DNA of 64,000 bases from Streptomyces sp. ADI95-17 (GCF_003846175.1 NZ_ML123054.1:137195-201194), one strand, 5' to 3'. Positions 10,299 through 19,720 are shown, numbered from the stretch's first letter. The notes: a model not told the origin generated them from the letters alone. Numbers and translations are program-made.

Positions 10299-10766
10299 TC
10301 AGATGCCGAGGTCCCTGATGATCTTGGCGACGTGGCCGGTGGCCTTGACGTTGTAGAGGGCGCGCTCGACCTTGCCCTCCTCGTCCACGACGATCGTGGA
10401 GCGGATGACGCCCGTCACCGTTTTGCCGTAGAGCTTCTTCTCGCCGAAGGCTCCGTACGCCTCAAGGGTCTCCTTGGACGGGTCGCCGACCAGCGTGACC
10501 TTGAGGTGCTCCTTTTCGCGGAACTTGGCGAGCTTCTCGGGCTTGTCGGGGGAGACGCCGATGACGTCGTAGCCGGCACCGGTGAGCAGCTCCAGGTTGT
10601 CGGTGAAGTCGCAGGCCTGCTTGGTGCAGCCGGGGGTGAGGGCGGCAGGGTAGAAGTAGACGATGACCTTGCGGCCCTTGTGGTCGGCGAGCGAGATCTC
10701 GTTGCCGTCGGCGTCGGGCAGGGTGAAGGCGGGGGCGGTGTCGCCGGGCTGGAGTCGCTCGCTCAT
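10299..10766 (-). CDS. bcp: Thioredoxin-dependent thiol peroxidase (Bcp/PrxQ)
   Basis: This 155-residue peroxiredoxin has peroxidatic C47 in the motif TPGCTKQACDF and a resolving cysteine at C52, the atypical two-cysteine PrxQ arrangement. It reduces organic hydroperoxides using thioredoxin in the cytoplasm. It is divergent from the DUF3618 gene. Confidence 0.93.
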   Translation of the reverse strand: MSERLQPGDTAPAFTLPDADGNEISLADHKGRKVIVYFYPAALTPGCTKQACDFTDNLELLTGAGYDVIGVSPDKPEKLAKFREKEHLKVTLVGDPSKETLEAYGAFGEKKLYGKTVTGVIRSTIVVDEEGKVERALYNVKATGHVAKIIRDLGI

Positions 10767-10894
10767 GGTTCTCCTCGGGTGGCACGTGGGGTGTACGGGA
10801 CCGAGCGTAATAGGGGTGCCGCCGGGTGCGCGGCCGGTCGAGCTGACAGACTGTCGATGAAGGTTTACCGGACGACGACCACGGAGGCGGCGCA

Positions 10895-11215
10895 GTGTCG
10901 GATGCCAGGACCCCTGCGCAGATCGAGGCGGACATCATCACCAGGCGTGAGCAGCTCGCGGTGGTGCTCGACGAGATCGGGGTGCGGGTGCACCCGAAGA
11001 CGATCATGGGTGACGCGAAGGCCAAGGCCGCCGAGGCCGTCGACCGGACGGCCGGGCGGGCGTTCGTCGCGGTGAACCGGACGGTGTCGGACGTGAAGGC
11101 GCAGTTCGTGTCCGAGGACGGGGCTCCGCGCCTGGAGCGGGTGATCCCGGCGGCGCTGCTCGCGGTGGGTGTCGTGGGTCTGGTCGTGGCGTCGAAGCGG
11201 CGCCGCAAGGGCTGA
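10895..11215 (+). CDS. DUF3618 domain-containing protein
   Basis: This 106-residue protein starts at a GTG preceded by CGGAGG. The N-terminus (TPAQIEADIITRREQLA) is the DUF3618 helix. The C-terminus has one membrane segment (IPAALLAVGVVGLVVASK) and a basic KRRRKG tail. The family is widespread in actinobacteria with no known function. It precedes a groES-like gene by 61 bases. Confidence 0.85.
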   Translation: MSDARTPAQIEADIITRREQLAVVLDEIGVRVHPKTIMGDAKAKAAEAVDRTAGRAFVAVNRTVSDVKAQFVSEDGAPRLERVIPAALLAVGVVGLVVASKRRRKG

Positions 11216-11276
11216 TGCCGCGGCCCGCGCACCCCGGAGGGGTGTGGAGCCGCCGCGGGCAGGTAGGTTGCGGGGC

Positions 11277-11615
11277 GTGAGCGAGAACACCGACGACAAA
11301 CTGCCCATCCGCATGCTGCACGACCGCGTGCTGGTCCGGTCCGATACGCCCGAGGGCGAGCGGCGTTCCGGTGGCGGCATCCTCATCCCGGCGACTGCCG
11401 CGGTCGGCCGTCGGCTGGCCTGGGCCGTGGTGGTCGCGGTGGGCCAGAACGTGCGGACGGTGGAGCCGGGCGACCGGGTGCTGTACGACCCCGAGGACCG
11501 TGCGGAGGTCGAGGTGCGCGGGGTGGCGTACGTGCTGATGCGTGAGCGCGATCTGCACGCGGTGGCGGCGGACCGGTTCGAGGGGTCGGTGGATTCCACC
11601 GGGCTGTATCTGTAG
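11277..11615 (+). CDS. GroES-like co-chaperonin paralogue
   Basis: This 112-residue Cpn10-fold protein starts at GTG 11277. It contains LHDRVLVRSDTPEGERRSGGGILIP, recognisable as the GroES strand and mobile loop. It is an extra copy: no groEL is adjacent, and the main streptomycete groES is linked to groEL1 elsewhere. Its C-terminal sequence departs from true GroES. It may modulate a chaperonin or have a separate role. Confidence 0.8.
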   Translation: MSENTDDKLPIRMLHDRVLVRSDTPEGERRSGGGILIPATAAVGRRLAWAVVVAVGQNVRTVEPGDRVLYDPEDRAEVEVRGVAYVLMRERDLHAVAADRFEGSVDSTGLYL

Positions 11616-11633
11616 CCGACACCCCACTGGTGT

Positions 11634-11659
11634 GGCCTGGTGACCGGTGTCACCAGGCC
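11634..11659 (+). terminator. Terminator after groES-like gene
   Basis: An 11-bp perfect stem GGCCTGGTGAC/GTCACCAGGCC with a CGGT loop is followed by CTTT. It lies upstream of the riboswitch and separates the two transcription units. Confidence 0.85.
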
Positions 11660-11689
11660 CTTTGCATGTTCTTTGCTATCGTGGTGTGA

Positions 11690-11733
11690 CCCCGACGAGA
11701 CGCGCCGTACCGGGCTTCGAAAAGACGACGCAC
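11690..11733 (+). ncRNA. Guanidine-III riboswitch
   Basis: The leader of the SMR exporter matches the guanidine-III motif: a CCCG/CGGG stem (11691-11694 with 11711-11714) enclosing ACGAG and GCGCCGT, then AAAAGACGACGC, which pairs back to form the pseudoknot (one C-A mismatch as I align it). The structure ends about 40 bases before the ATG. Class III switches turn on guanidine exporters in actinobacteria, which fits the gene downstream. Confidence 0.83.
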
Positions 11734-11773
11734 CCGTGTTGTTCGCGTGTTCTGTCTCGTCGGAGGTGCCGTC

Positions 11774-12094
11774 ATGGCCTGGGTTCTGCTCGTTGTCGCC
11801 GGTCTGCTGGAAGTGGCCTGGTCGATCGGGATGAAGTACACCGAGGGGTTCACCCGGCTCTGGCCGAGCGTGTTCACCGGCCTCGGGATCGTCGCGAGCA
11901 TGGTGTTGCTGTCCCATGCGGCCCGGACGCTGCCGATCGGCACGGCGTACGGCGTGTGGGTCGGCATCGGTGCGGCCGGCGCGGCGGTGCTGGGCATGGT
12001 CGTGCTGAACGAGCCGGTGACCGCCGCCCGGATCTTCTTCGTCTGTCTGCTGCTGGTCGCCGTCGTCGGGCTGAAGGCGACCTCGGGTCACTGA
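11774..12094 (+). CDS. SMR-family guanidinium exporter (Gdx/SugE type)
   Basis: This 106-residue protein has four membrane helices. The conserved glutamate E13 lies in AGLLEVAWSIGMKYTEGFT, and GTAYGVWVGIGAAG is the SMR signature in its SugE/Gdx form. Such proteins export guanidinium in exchange for protons. The guanidine-III riboswitch just upstream makes this function likely. CGGAGG precedes the ATG. Its stop overlaps the end of the convergent PBP gene by seven bases, with no terminator between them. Confidence 0.9.
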   Translation: MAWVLLVVAGLLEVAWSIGMKYTEGFTRLWPSVFTGLGIVASMVLLSHAARTLPIGTAYGVWVGIGAAGAAVLGMVVLNEPVTAARIFFVCLLLVAVVGLKATSGH

Positions 12095-14520
12095 CGCGGG
12101 GCCGGTGTGCCCAGGGTGCCGGGGAGGAATTCACTGCCTTCCCGGCCGCCGTCGCCCTCGCCCCCGGCCCCCGCCCCGCCGCCGTTCTCGCCGCCGCGCG
12201 GGCCGCCGTTGTCACCGCCGCCGTTCTGCGCGCCGCCGTTTTCCGTGGTGCCGTCGCTCGGGCTGCCGGTGTCGGTGCCGCCGGTGGCCGGTTCGCTGCT
12301 GCCGGGGGTCGTCGGGCTGCTGGGCGGGGTGGATCCGGGGGTGTTGGGCGGGGTGCTGGAGGTGTTCTCGGAGGGTGTTCCGGTGTCCTGGGGGTTGGTC
12401 TCCTCACCGGTGGGCGGGGCGGGTTCCTCGGCGCCGCGTTCGAGTTCGAGGTCGAAGTCCGTGGCCGTGGTGGACCGCAGGGCGGCCTCGGTGTACTGGG
12501 CCCAGGCCTGGGCGGGTGCGCCGCCGCCGTTGATGCGGGCGAGCCCGAGTGCCCCGTACAGGGGTTTCTGCACGCCGGTCTCGGGGTCCTGGCCCATGAC
12601 GGCGATGACGGTGGTGAGGTCGGGGGTGTAGCCGGCGAACCAGGCCGCCTTGTCCTCCTCGGCGGTGCCGGTCTTGCCCGCGGCGGGGCGGCCCGCGGCC
12701 TGGGCGGCGGTGCCGGTGCCGCTCTCGACGACGCTCTGGAGGATCGAGGTCGTGGTGTCGGCGGCTTGGCGGCTGACCGCCTGCCCGGTGTGGCCGCTGT
12801 CGGGGAGCTGGAGGTCCTCGCCGTCCTTGCTGATCCGTTCGACGAGGGTGTACGCGCCGTGCCGGCCGTGGTTGGCGAGGGTGGCGTACGCCTCGGTCAT
12901 GTCGAGGACGCTGGCGGTGGCGACGCCGAGGGCGTTGGACGGGTACGCGGTGAGGTCGGGGGTGTTCTTGGGCAGGCCCAGGTCGATGGCGGTCTGTTTG
13001 ACCTTGCCGGGGCCGACGTCCTCGGCCATCTGGGCGTAGACGGCGTTGACGGACTTGTCGGTGGCGGTGGAGACGGTGATGGGCCCGTAGCTGATGTCGT
13101 CCTCGTTGGCGGGGGCGTAGCCGGTGGGTCCGTCGGGGCCCTGGACCATGCGCTTGTTGGTGCCGTCGTAGATGGTGTTGGGGGTGATGCGCCGGCCGTC
13201 CTGGGTGGTGGAGCGGTTGGCGACGGCGGAGGTGAAGACGAAGGGCTTGAAGGTGGAGCCGACCTGGTAGTCGCGGCGGGTCGCGTTGTTCACGTACTGC
13301 TTGGTGTAGTCGACGCCGCCGTACATGGCGACGACGCGGCCGGTGCCGGGGTCGATGGAGGCGCCGCCGACGCGGACGTTGCGGTCGGCCTTGCGGTCGG
13401 GGCTGGTGTGGGACATGACGTTGTCGTCGACGGCCTTGACGAGGGCGTCCTGTTTCTTCTTCTCCAGGGTGGTGGTGATCCGGTAGCCGCCGGTGGCGAG
13501 GGTGTCCTCGTCGATGACGTCGTTGCCGGTGAGGTAGTCGTCGACGGCCTGGACGATGTAGCCGCGCTGTCCGGAGAGTCCGGTGGACGGCTTGACCTTG
13601 CCGGGTACGGGGAATTTCATGGCGGCGCGTTCGGCCGGGCCGAGCCATTTCTCCTTGACCATGCCGTCGAGCACGTAGTTCCAGCGCCCGAGGGCGGCGG
13701 CCTTGTTCTGGGGGTGGACGACGATGTCGTACGCGCTGGGGGCGTTGAGCAGGGAGGCGAGGTAGGCGCCCTCGGCGGTGGTGATCTCGCCGATGTCCTT
13801 GGAGTAGTAGGCCTGGGCGGCGGCCTGGATGCCGTAGGCGTTGCGGCCGAAGTAGCTGGTGTTGAGGTAGCCCTCGAAGATCTGGTCCTTGGACTCCTCG
13901 CGGTTGAGCTTGACCGCGATGAAGAACTCCTTGGCCTTGCGGACGATGGTCTGTTCCTGGCCCAGGTAGTAGTTCTTGACGTACTGCTGGGTGATCGTCG
14001 AGCCGCCCTGCTTGCCCTTGCCGGTGAGTGTGTTGAAGGCGGCGCGGGCCATGGCCTTGAGATCGACGGCCCGTTCGGAGTAGAAGTCGCGGTCCTCCGC
14101 GGCGAGGACGGCGCGCTGGACGGTGAGCGGGACCTGGGCGAGCTTGACGTTCTCCCGGTTGATCTCGCCGGAGCGGGCGATGACGCTGCCGTCCTTGTAG
14201 AGGTAGACGTTGGACTGCGCGGTGGCGCTGGCGTTGGCGGGCGGGATGTCGACGAGCTCGTACCCGGCGATGAAACCGCCGATCAGGAGCACGGCAACGA
14301 AGAGGACGGCGCCGAGGACCATCCGCCAGGTGGGGACGGCGCGGCGCCATCCGGTGCGCTTGGGGCGCTTGGTCCGCTTGGGCTGTCCGGGCCTCTGGGG
14401 ATTGCCGCCTTCGCCGCCCGGTCCGCCGGACGCTCCGGCGGCGCCGTGGCCGGCCGGATCCCTGGGGGCCCAGCCCCGGGGCTCGTGTTCCCCGCTCGGC
14501 TGCTGTGGCTCGTCGCTCAT
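12088..14520 (-). CDS. Class A penicillin-binding protein (transglycosylase/transpeptidase)
   Basis: This 810-residue bifunctional peptidoglycan synthase has a cytoplasmic basic/proline tail (1-66), one membrane helix (about 67-88), and a GT51 domain with EDRDFYSE near residue 142. The transpeptidase domain has the catalytic serine in GSTFKPF, then SVN and KTGT. The last 110 residues are a Pro/Thr/Ser/Gly-rich low-complexity tail. It faces the cell wall. It is divergent from the ABC permease operon with 181 bases between. Confidence 0.93.
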   Translation of the reverse strand: MSDEPQQPSGEHEPRGWAPRDPAGHGAAGASGGPGGEGGNPQRPGQPKRTKRPKRTGWRRAVPTWRMVLGAVLFVAVLLIGGFIAGYELVDIPPANASATAQSNVYLYKDGSVIARSGEINRENVKLAQVPLTVQRAVLAAEDRDFYSERAVDLKAMARAAFNTLTGKGKQGGSTITQQYVKNYYLGQEQTIVRKAKEFFIAVKLNREESKDQIFEGYLNTSYFGRNAYGIQAAAQAYYSKDIGEITTAEGAYLASLLNAPSAYDIVVHPQNKAAALGRWNYVLDGMVKEKWLGPAERAAMKFPVPGKVKPSTGLSGQRGYIVQAVDDYLTGNDVIDEDTLATGGYRITTTLEKKKQDALVKAVDDNVMSHTSPDRKADRNVRVGGASIDPGTGRVVAMYGGVDYTKQYVNNATRRDYQVGSTFKPFVFTSAVANRSTTQDGRRITPNTIYDGTNKRMVQGPDGPTGYAPANEDDISYGPITVSTATDKSVNAVYAQMAEDVGPGKVKQTAIDLGLPKNTPDLTAYPSNALGVATASVLDMTEAYATLANHGRHGAYTLVERISKDGEDLQLPDSGHTGQAVSRQAADTTTSILQSVVESGTGTAAQAAGRPAAGKTGTAEEDKAAWFAGYTPDLTTVIAVMGQDPETGVQKPLYGALGLARINGGGAPAQAWAQYTEAALRSTTATDFDLELERGAEEPAPPTGEETNPQDTGTPSENTSSTPPNTPGSTPPSSPTTPGSSEPATGGTDTGSPSDGTTENGGAQNGGGDNGGPRGGENGGGAGAGGEGDGGREGSEFLPGTLGTPAPRQ

Positions 14521-14701
14521 GTCCGTGCAGACTCCTCGGCCGCGGTCAGTTCCCCCATAGTGCCCTTTTCTGTGGAATATGCGCCGGATCGACCCCGAAT
14601 CGGCCCTCGAAAAGCGGTCGCGGTGGCCGTCCCCGCTGGACTAGGGTCTTGCGCTTTGGTGTCCAAAGCCGTTGGGCACCCGGCGATGGGGGGTGTGTGC
14701 G

Positions 14702-15502
14702 GTGCGGCTTTACGCGGTGGTGGCGGCGGGACAGTTCCGGCGCTACGCCACCTACCGGACCGCCACGGCGGCCGGAGTCTTCACCAACACCGTCTTCGGG
14801 TTCATCCTGGCGTACACCTATGTGGCGTTGTGGGACGAGCGGCCGCAGCTCGGCGGTTACGACATGTCGCAGGCGCTCAGCTATGTCTGGCTGGGGCAGG
14901 CGCTGCTGATGACCTGTTCCATGATGGGCGGCGGTTTCGAGGACGAGCTGATCGAGCGGATCCGGACCGGCGACATCGCGGTCGATCTCTACCGGCCCGC
15001 CGATCTCCAACTGTGGTGGCTGGCGGGCGATCTGGGCCGGGCCGCGTTCCATCTGCTGGGGCGGGGCATCGTGCCGATGCTGGTGGGTTCGCTCGCCTTC
15101 GATCTGGCGCTGCCCTCCTCGCCGGGGGTCTGGGTGGCCTTCCTGGTCTCGGTGGGGCTCGGCGTCGTGGTGAGTTTCGCGATCCGTTATCTGGTGGCGC
15201 TCTCCGCGTTCTGGCTGCTGGACGGGGCGGGGACGGCGCAGATGGCCTGGCTGGCCGGGATGTTCTTCTCCGGGATGCTGCTTCCGCTGACGCTGTTCCC
15301 CGGGGTGCTGGGGGACGTCGCGCGGGCGCTGCCGTGGTCGTCGCTGCTCCAGGTGCCGGTCGATGTGTTCCTCGGCAAGTACCCGGGCTGGGAGCTGGTG
15401 AGGGCGTACGCCTTCCAGGCCGGCTGGGCGCTGGCGCTGCTGCTGGTGGGGCGGATGGTGCAGTCGGTGGCGACGAGGAGGGTGGTGGTCCAGGGTGGCT
15501 GA
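14702..15502 (+). CDS. ABC-2 type transporter permease, first subunit
   Basis: This 266-residue protein has six predicted membrane segments of the ABC-2 family. The GTG at 14702 with an upstream G-rich site is preferred; its last 8 bases overlap the next gene. With the second permease and the ATPase it forms a three-gene exporter operon. The substrate is unknown. Confidence 0.82.
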   Translation: MRLYAVVAAGQFRRYATYRTATAAGVFTNTVFGFILAYTYVALWDERPQLGGYDMSQALSYVWLGQALLMTCSMMGGGFEDELIERIRTGDIAVDLYRPADLQLWWLAGDLGRAAFHLLGRGIVPMLVGSLAFDLALPSSPGVWVAFLVSVGLGVVVSFAIRYLVALSAFWLLDGAGTAQMAWLAGMFFSGMLLPLTLFPGVLGDVARALPWSSLLQVPVDVFLGKYPGWELVRAYAFQAGWALALLLVGRMVQSVATRRVVVQGG

Positions 15503-16400
15503 CACGACCGGTGCGGTGGAGGTGGCCGGGACGGCGGACGGACCCGGCGGCCGTCCCGCGGACTGGCCCGAGGCGGTGTTCGCCGAGCGGCCCGGGTTCG
15601 TCGAGGGGGTCAGGGCGTACGGGCTGATCGCGATGATGTGGCTGCGCTCGACGATGGCGTACCGCGCCTCGTTCGCCATGACGGCGTTCGGGAACTTCGC
15701 GGCGACCGCCTTCGACTTCGTCGCGATCCTGCTGATGTTCTCGCACGTGGACCGGCTGGGCGGCTACACACTGCCCGAGATCGCCCTGTTGTACGGGGTG
15801 TCGGGCACCGCGTTCGGTCTCGCCGATCTGTTGCTGGGCTCGATGGACCGGCTGGGCGCGCGGGTGCGCGACGGCACGCTGGACACGTTGCTGGTGCGGC
15901 CGGTCCCGGTGCTCGCCCAGGTGGCGGCGGACCGGTTCGCGCTGCGCAGGCTGGGGCGGGTGCTCCAGGGGGTGCTGGTGCTGGGGTACGCGCTGGTGGC
16001 GCTGGACATCGAGTGGACGCCGCTGAAGGTGGCCATGATGCCGATGATGCTGCTGAGCGGGGCGGCGGTCTTCGGGGCGCTGTTCGTGGCGGGGGCGGCG
16101 TTCCAGTTCGTCGCGCAGGACGCCTCCCAGGTGCAGAACGCCTTCACGTACGGCGGGAACACACTGCTCCAGTACCCGCCGTCGGTCTTCGCGAAGGATC
16201 TGGTGCGCGGGGTGACGTTCGTGGTGCCGCTGGCCTTCGTGAACTGGCTGCCCGCGCTGTATGTGCTGGGCCGGGACTACCCGCTGGATCTGCCGGTCTG
16301 GGTGGCGTTCCTGCCCCCGGTGGTGGCGGGTCTGTGCTGGCTGCCGGCCGGTCTGGGCTGGCGCGCGGGGCTGCGCGCGTACCGCAGTACAGGAAGTTGA
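15495..16400 (+). CDS. ABC-2 type transporter permease, second subunit
   Basis: This 301-residue membrane protein starts at a GTG inside the preceding gene (8-base overlap), so the two permeases are translationally coupled. An N-terminal cytoplasmic segment of about 40 residues precedes six hydrophobic helices. It is paralogous in style to the first permease, and the two probably form the heterodimeric channel. Confidence 0.82.
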   Translation: MADTTGAVEVAGTADGPGGRPADWPEAVFAERPGFVEGVRAYGLIAMMWLRSTMAYRASFAMTAFGNFAATAFDFVAILLMFSHVDRLGGYTLPEIALLYGVSGTAFGLADLLLGSMDRLGARVRDGTLDTLLVRPVPVLAQVAADRFALRRLGRVLQGVLVLGYALVALDIEWTPLKVAMMPMMLLSGAAVFGALFVAGAAFQFVAQDASQVQNAFTYGGNTLLQYPPSVFAKDLVRGVTFVVPLAFVNWLPALYVLGRDYPLDLPVWVAFLPPVVAGLCWLPAGLGWRAGLRAYRSTGS

Positions 16401-16432
16401 TCGACAACTACGAACGGGACAGGGCACCGGAC

Positions 16433-17419
16433 ATGGACGCGGAAAACCCCTCCGGCTTCATCGAGCTCGACCAGGTGGAGAAGGTCTTCGACGTGCGTCG
16501 CAAGACCGGATTCATGCGCAGTGAACGCCGACAGGTGCGGGCGGTCGATTCGATCAGCTTCCGCGTCGCGCGTGGCGAGATGGTCGGCTACATCGGGCCG
16601 AACGGTGCCGGGAAGTCGACCACGATCAAGATGCTGACCGGCATCCTCACCCCGAGCGGCGGCCGGCTGCGGGTGGCGGGCATCGACCCTTCGCGGGAGC
16701 GTACGAGGCTGGCGCACCGGATCGGTGTGGTGTTCGGCCAGCGCACCACGCTGTGGTGGGACCTGCCGCTGCGCGATTCGTACCGGCTGATGCACCGGAT
16801 GTACCGGATTCCCGACGCGCGGTACCGGGAGAACCTGGAACGGTGTGTCGAACTCCTCGATCTGGGCGAGCTGTTGGACGTTCCGGTGCGGCAGTTGTCG
16901 TTGGGGCAGCGGATGCGCGGTGACATCGCGGCGGCGCTGCTGCACGATCCCGAGGTGCTGTATCTGGACGAGCCGACGATCGGTCTGGACGTCGTCTCCA
17001 AGTCCAAGGTCCGTGGATTCCTGCGGGACCTGAACGCCGAACGCGGCACGACGGTGCTGCTCACCACCCATGATCTGACCGACATCGAGCAGCTCTGCAA
17101 GCGTGTGATGGTGATCGACCACGGCCGTCTGATGTACGACGGGGCTCTCGCCGGTCTGCACGAGGTGGGTGAGAGCGAGCGGACGCTGGTGGTCGATCTT
17201 GAGCGTCAACTGCCGCCGATCCGGCTGGAGTCGGCGCCTTCGGTCCGTACGGTGAAGGTGGAGGGCCCGCGGCAGTGGCTGGCCTTCCCGGCCTCGGAGT
17301 CGGCCGCTCCGCTGGTCGCCCGGATCGCCGCGGACTACCCGCTGGTCGACCTCTCGGTGCGGGAGCCGGACATCGAGGCCGTGATCGCGAAGATGTATGA
17401 GTCGGCCACCGGCATGTAG
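16433..17419 (+). CDS. ABC transporter ATP-binding protein
   Basis: This 328-residue ATPase has Walker A GPNGAGKST (55-63), signature LSLGQRMRG, Walker B VLYLDEPTIGLD and an H-loop TTHD. The C-terminal 80 residues form an extra domain, as in DrrA-type exporters. A TTG at 16397 is an alternative start, but it sits directly against its purine stretch, so ATG 16433 is preferred. It drives the two permeases upstream. Confidence 0.87.
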   Translation: MDAENPSGFIELDQVEKVFDVRRKTGFMRSERRQVRAVDSISFRVARGEMVGYIGPNGAGKSTTIKMLTGILTPSGGRLRVAGIDPSRERTRLAHRIGVVFGQRTTLWWDLPLRDSYRLMHRMYRIPDARYRENLERCVELLDLGELLDVPVRQLSLGQRMRGDIAAALLHDPEVLYLDEPTIGLDVVSKSKVRGFLRDLNAERGTTVLLTTHDLTDIEQLCKRVMVIDHGRLMYDGALAGLHEVGESERTLVVDLERQLPPIRLESAPSVRTVKVEGPRQWLAFPASESAAPLVARIAADYPLVDLSVREPDIEAVIAKMYESATGM

Positions 17420-17459
17420 GGCTGGGACGGACGTACGGACGTTCAATAGGCTGCGCGGT

Positions 17460-18203
17460 ATGACAAGTGACCTTCCGGAAATGCGTGCTTCCGATTCCGA
17501 GCGTGAGCGTGTCGCCGAGACCCTGCGCGAGGCGGTTGCCGAGGGCCGGCTGGAGATGGCGGAGTTCGAGCAGCGGCTCGAAGCGGCCTACAAGGCCCGT
17601 ACGCATGGGGAGTTGGAGCCGCTGGTACGGGATCTTCCCGCGCCGGGCGTGGCGGTGGCCCCGGTGGGGGCGGCTCCGGCGCGGACCGGATCGCAGAAGC
17701 GGTGGGCGGACCGGATCGGCAAGCCCGCCACGTCGAGCGGCGCGTTCGCGATGTGGGGCGGTTTCGGTCGCCGGGGGAACTGGACGGTGGGCCGTAAGTT
17801 CACCGCGTTCGCGATGTGGGGCGGCGGCGAGATCGATCTGCGCGAGGCGAACTTCGAGGACCGCGAGGTGGTCATCCGCTGCATCACGATCATGGGCGGG
17901 ATCCAGGTGACGGTTCCGCCGGAGCTGAACGTCGAGGTCCGGGGCGTCGGTTTCATGGGCGGTTTCGGGGAGCGCTCGAAGGACGAGGGCATCCCGTCGC
18001 CGGACTCCCCGCGGGTGCGGATCACCGGCTTCGCGCTGATGGGCGGCGTCGGTGTGGAACACAAGCGGAGCAAGGCGGAGAAGCAGCGGCTGCGCGATGC
18101 GGAGCTGGCGCGGCTGCGGGAGCGGCAGCGGGAGCTGGACGGGGAGCGCGGGAACGGGCGCGGGAGCGGACGTGGCCGGCTGGAGAAGGGGCCGTCGGAC
18201 TGA
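17460..18203 (+). CDS. DUF1707 domain-containing protein
   Basis: This 247-residue protein has the actinobacterial DUF1707 at residues 7-60 (RASDSERERVAETLREAV...GRLEMAEFEQRL). The middle is a beta-rich domain with repeated FAMWGG and IMGGI/FMGG elements like cell-wall-active antibiotic-response proteins. A charged Arg/Glu coiled tail ends it. It has no clear membrane segment. Function is unknown; it follows the ABC operon by 40 bases. Confidence 0.8.
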   Translation: MTSDLPEMRASDSERERVAETLREAVAEGRLEMAEFEQRLEAAYKARTHGELEPLVRDLPAPGVAVAPVGAAPARTGSQKRWADRIGKPATSSGAFAMWGGFGRRGNWTVGRKFTAFAMWGGGEIDLREANFEDREVVIRCITIMGGIQVTVPPELNVEVRGVGFMGGFGERSKDEGIPSPDSPRVRITGFALMGGVGVEHKRSKAEKQRLRDAELARLRERQRELDGERGNGRGSGRGRLEKGPSD

Positions 18204-18314
18204 CAGGGGCGGAGCCCCGGGGTTCTCCTGGGGGTCCAGGGGCGCCGCCCGCCTCCCGGAGCCCCGCTCGCCTCACGGGGCGCCGCCCGTCGAGCTGCCC
18301 GTCGAAGCAGCCTG

Positions 18315-19574
18315 TCAGAGCTGGTCGGACATGGGCCGGTCGGGCACCAGCGTCGTCAGGTCGACCATCGAGCCCAGCTGCCGGTAGCCCGCGTCGTTCA
18401 GGTGGAGGTGGTCGCCGCTGTCGTAGGCCGGCAGGAGCCGCGTCGGGCGGTGGGGGTCACGGGCCGCCGCGTCGAAGTCGATGACGGAGTCGAAGACCCC
18501 GCCCGCCCGGATCAGCGCGTTGACCCGGACCCGTACGTCGTCGCTCCGGGGCGTCCAGGTGGCGAATCCCTCGTACGGCATGAGCGTGGCCCCGACGACC
18601 CGCAGGCCCTGCGCGTGGGCGCTCCGGGTCATGGCGCGCAGGCCGTCCGCGATGCGCTGCGGGTCGGTCTCCCGCGGGGACTGTTGCACGTCGTTGATGC
18701 CGAGCGCGACGACGACGGTCTTCACCCCGGCGACGTCCAGTACGTCGCGCTCGAAGCGGGCGCTCGCCCGTACGCCGCGTCCGCCGAGTCCGTCGCGCAG
18801 GATGCGGTTGCCCGCGATGCCCGCGTTGGCCACCCCGTACCGGCCGCCCAGCCGGTCGGCGAGGACATCGGGCCAGCGGCTGTTCGTGTCGAGGGAGGAG
18901 CCGGTGCCCGCGGTGAGCGAGTCGCCGATGACGGCGATCGTCCCGGCGGCGGTCCGGGTGTGCACGTCGACCGCGGTGAGGTAGCGCCAGCCGTCGGTCC
19001 GCCGGGTGCCCCAGGCGGTGTCCACGTACGACGTCTGGTGGCTGCGCTCGTGGACGGTGACGGGCCCCCGGGCGGTGGGGGTGCGCAGGGTGACCACCAG
19101 GTCGGAGTCGGCGGCGACCGGGACCGTGACCGGGTCGCTGACGACCTGCCCGCCGGCCGCCACGGTCACGGTGCGGGCGCCCGCGAAGGTCACCGGGCGG
19201 GTGTTCACGGTGACGCGGTCCATGACCAGCGGGCGGGTGCCGAAGGCGTTGGAGAGGGTGATGCGGGCCGCGTCGCCGCCGATGCTGGTGTGCACGACGT
19301 CACGGATGGTGCGTCGGTTGAGCGCGCTGCTGTTGTAGGAGTCGACGACCCCGGTGGCGGGGGCCGCGGTCCAGGTCGCGGCCCAGAGGCCGGTGGAGTG
19401 CGCGGCGGCGGCGGGCGTACGGGCCACGGAGCGCGGGTCGGGTACGGCGATCTGCTGCGGCCGGGCGCCGGGGCCGGAGAACAGCAGGGAGCCGGCGAAC
19501 GCCACGGCGGCGGCGAGCGCGGCGGTGCCCGCCACGAGGGCGATGAGCAGGGCGTACCCCTGGCGCCTGGGCAT
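18315..19574 (-). CDS. Secreted SGNH/GDSL-family hydrolase
   Basis: This 419-residue protein has an N-terminal signal anchor at about residues 8-32. A beta domain (about 60-205) precedes the SGNH esterase domain with nucleophile S219 in IGDSLTAG. The block III motif is GINDVQQ and the catalytic pair is DHLHLNDAG near the C-terminus. The substrate is likely an ester of carbohydrate or lipid outside the cell. The start is preceded by AGGAG. Confidence 0.88.
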   Translation of the reverse strand: MPRRQGYALLIALVAGTAALAAAVAFAGSLLFSGPGARPQQIAVPDPRSVARTPAAAAHSTGLWAATWTAAPATGVVDSYNSSALNRRTIRDVVHTSIGGDAARITLSNAFGTRPLVMDRVTVNTRPVTFAGARTVTVAAGGQVVSDPVTVPVAADSDLVVTLRTPTARGPVTVHERSHQTSYVDTAWGTRRTDGWRYLTAVDVHTRTAAGTIAVIGDSLTAGTGSSLDTNSRWPDVLADRLGGRYGVANAGIAGNRILRDGLGGRGVRASARFERDVLDVAGVKTVVVALGINDVQQSPRETDPQRIADGLRAMTRSAHAQGLRVVGATLMPYEGFATWTPRSDDVRVRVNALIRAGGVFDSVIDFDAAARDPHRPTRLLPAYDSGDHLHLNDAGYRQLGSMVDLTTLVPDRPMSDQL

Positions 19575-19720
19575 GGGCGGTGTGTCTCCTCATGATCAAT
19601 CGGACTGATCCCATGATGGATCAGGGCCTCGGGAACTCGACGTGCGGCCCGGGAGTAGGTCAGGCAGGGACAATGCGTACGGGACACCGGGGGCGAGGCG
19701 TACGCGGACGGGTGGAGCGG

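Noticed and set aside
11647..15627. Very long plus-strand open frame (over 1300 codons)
   Set aside because: It lies antisense to the class A PBP and in a wrong frame through the ABC permease; it is a GC-bias artefact without any family motif.
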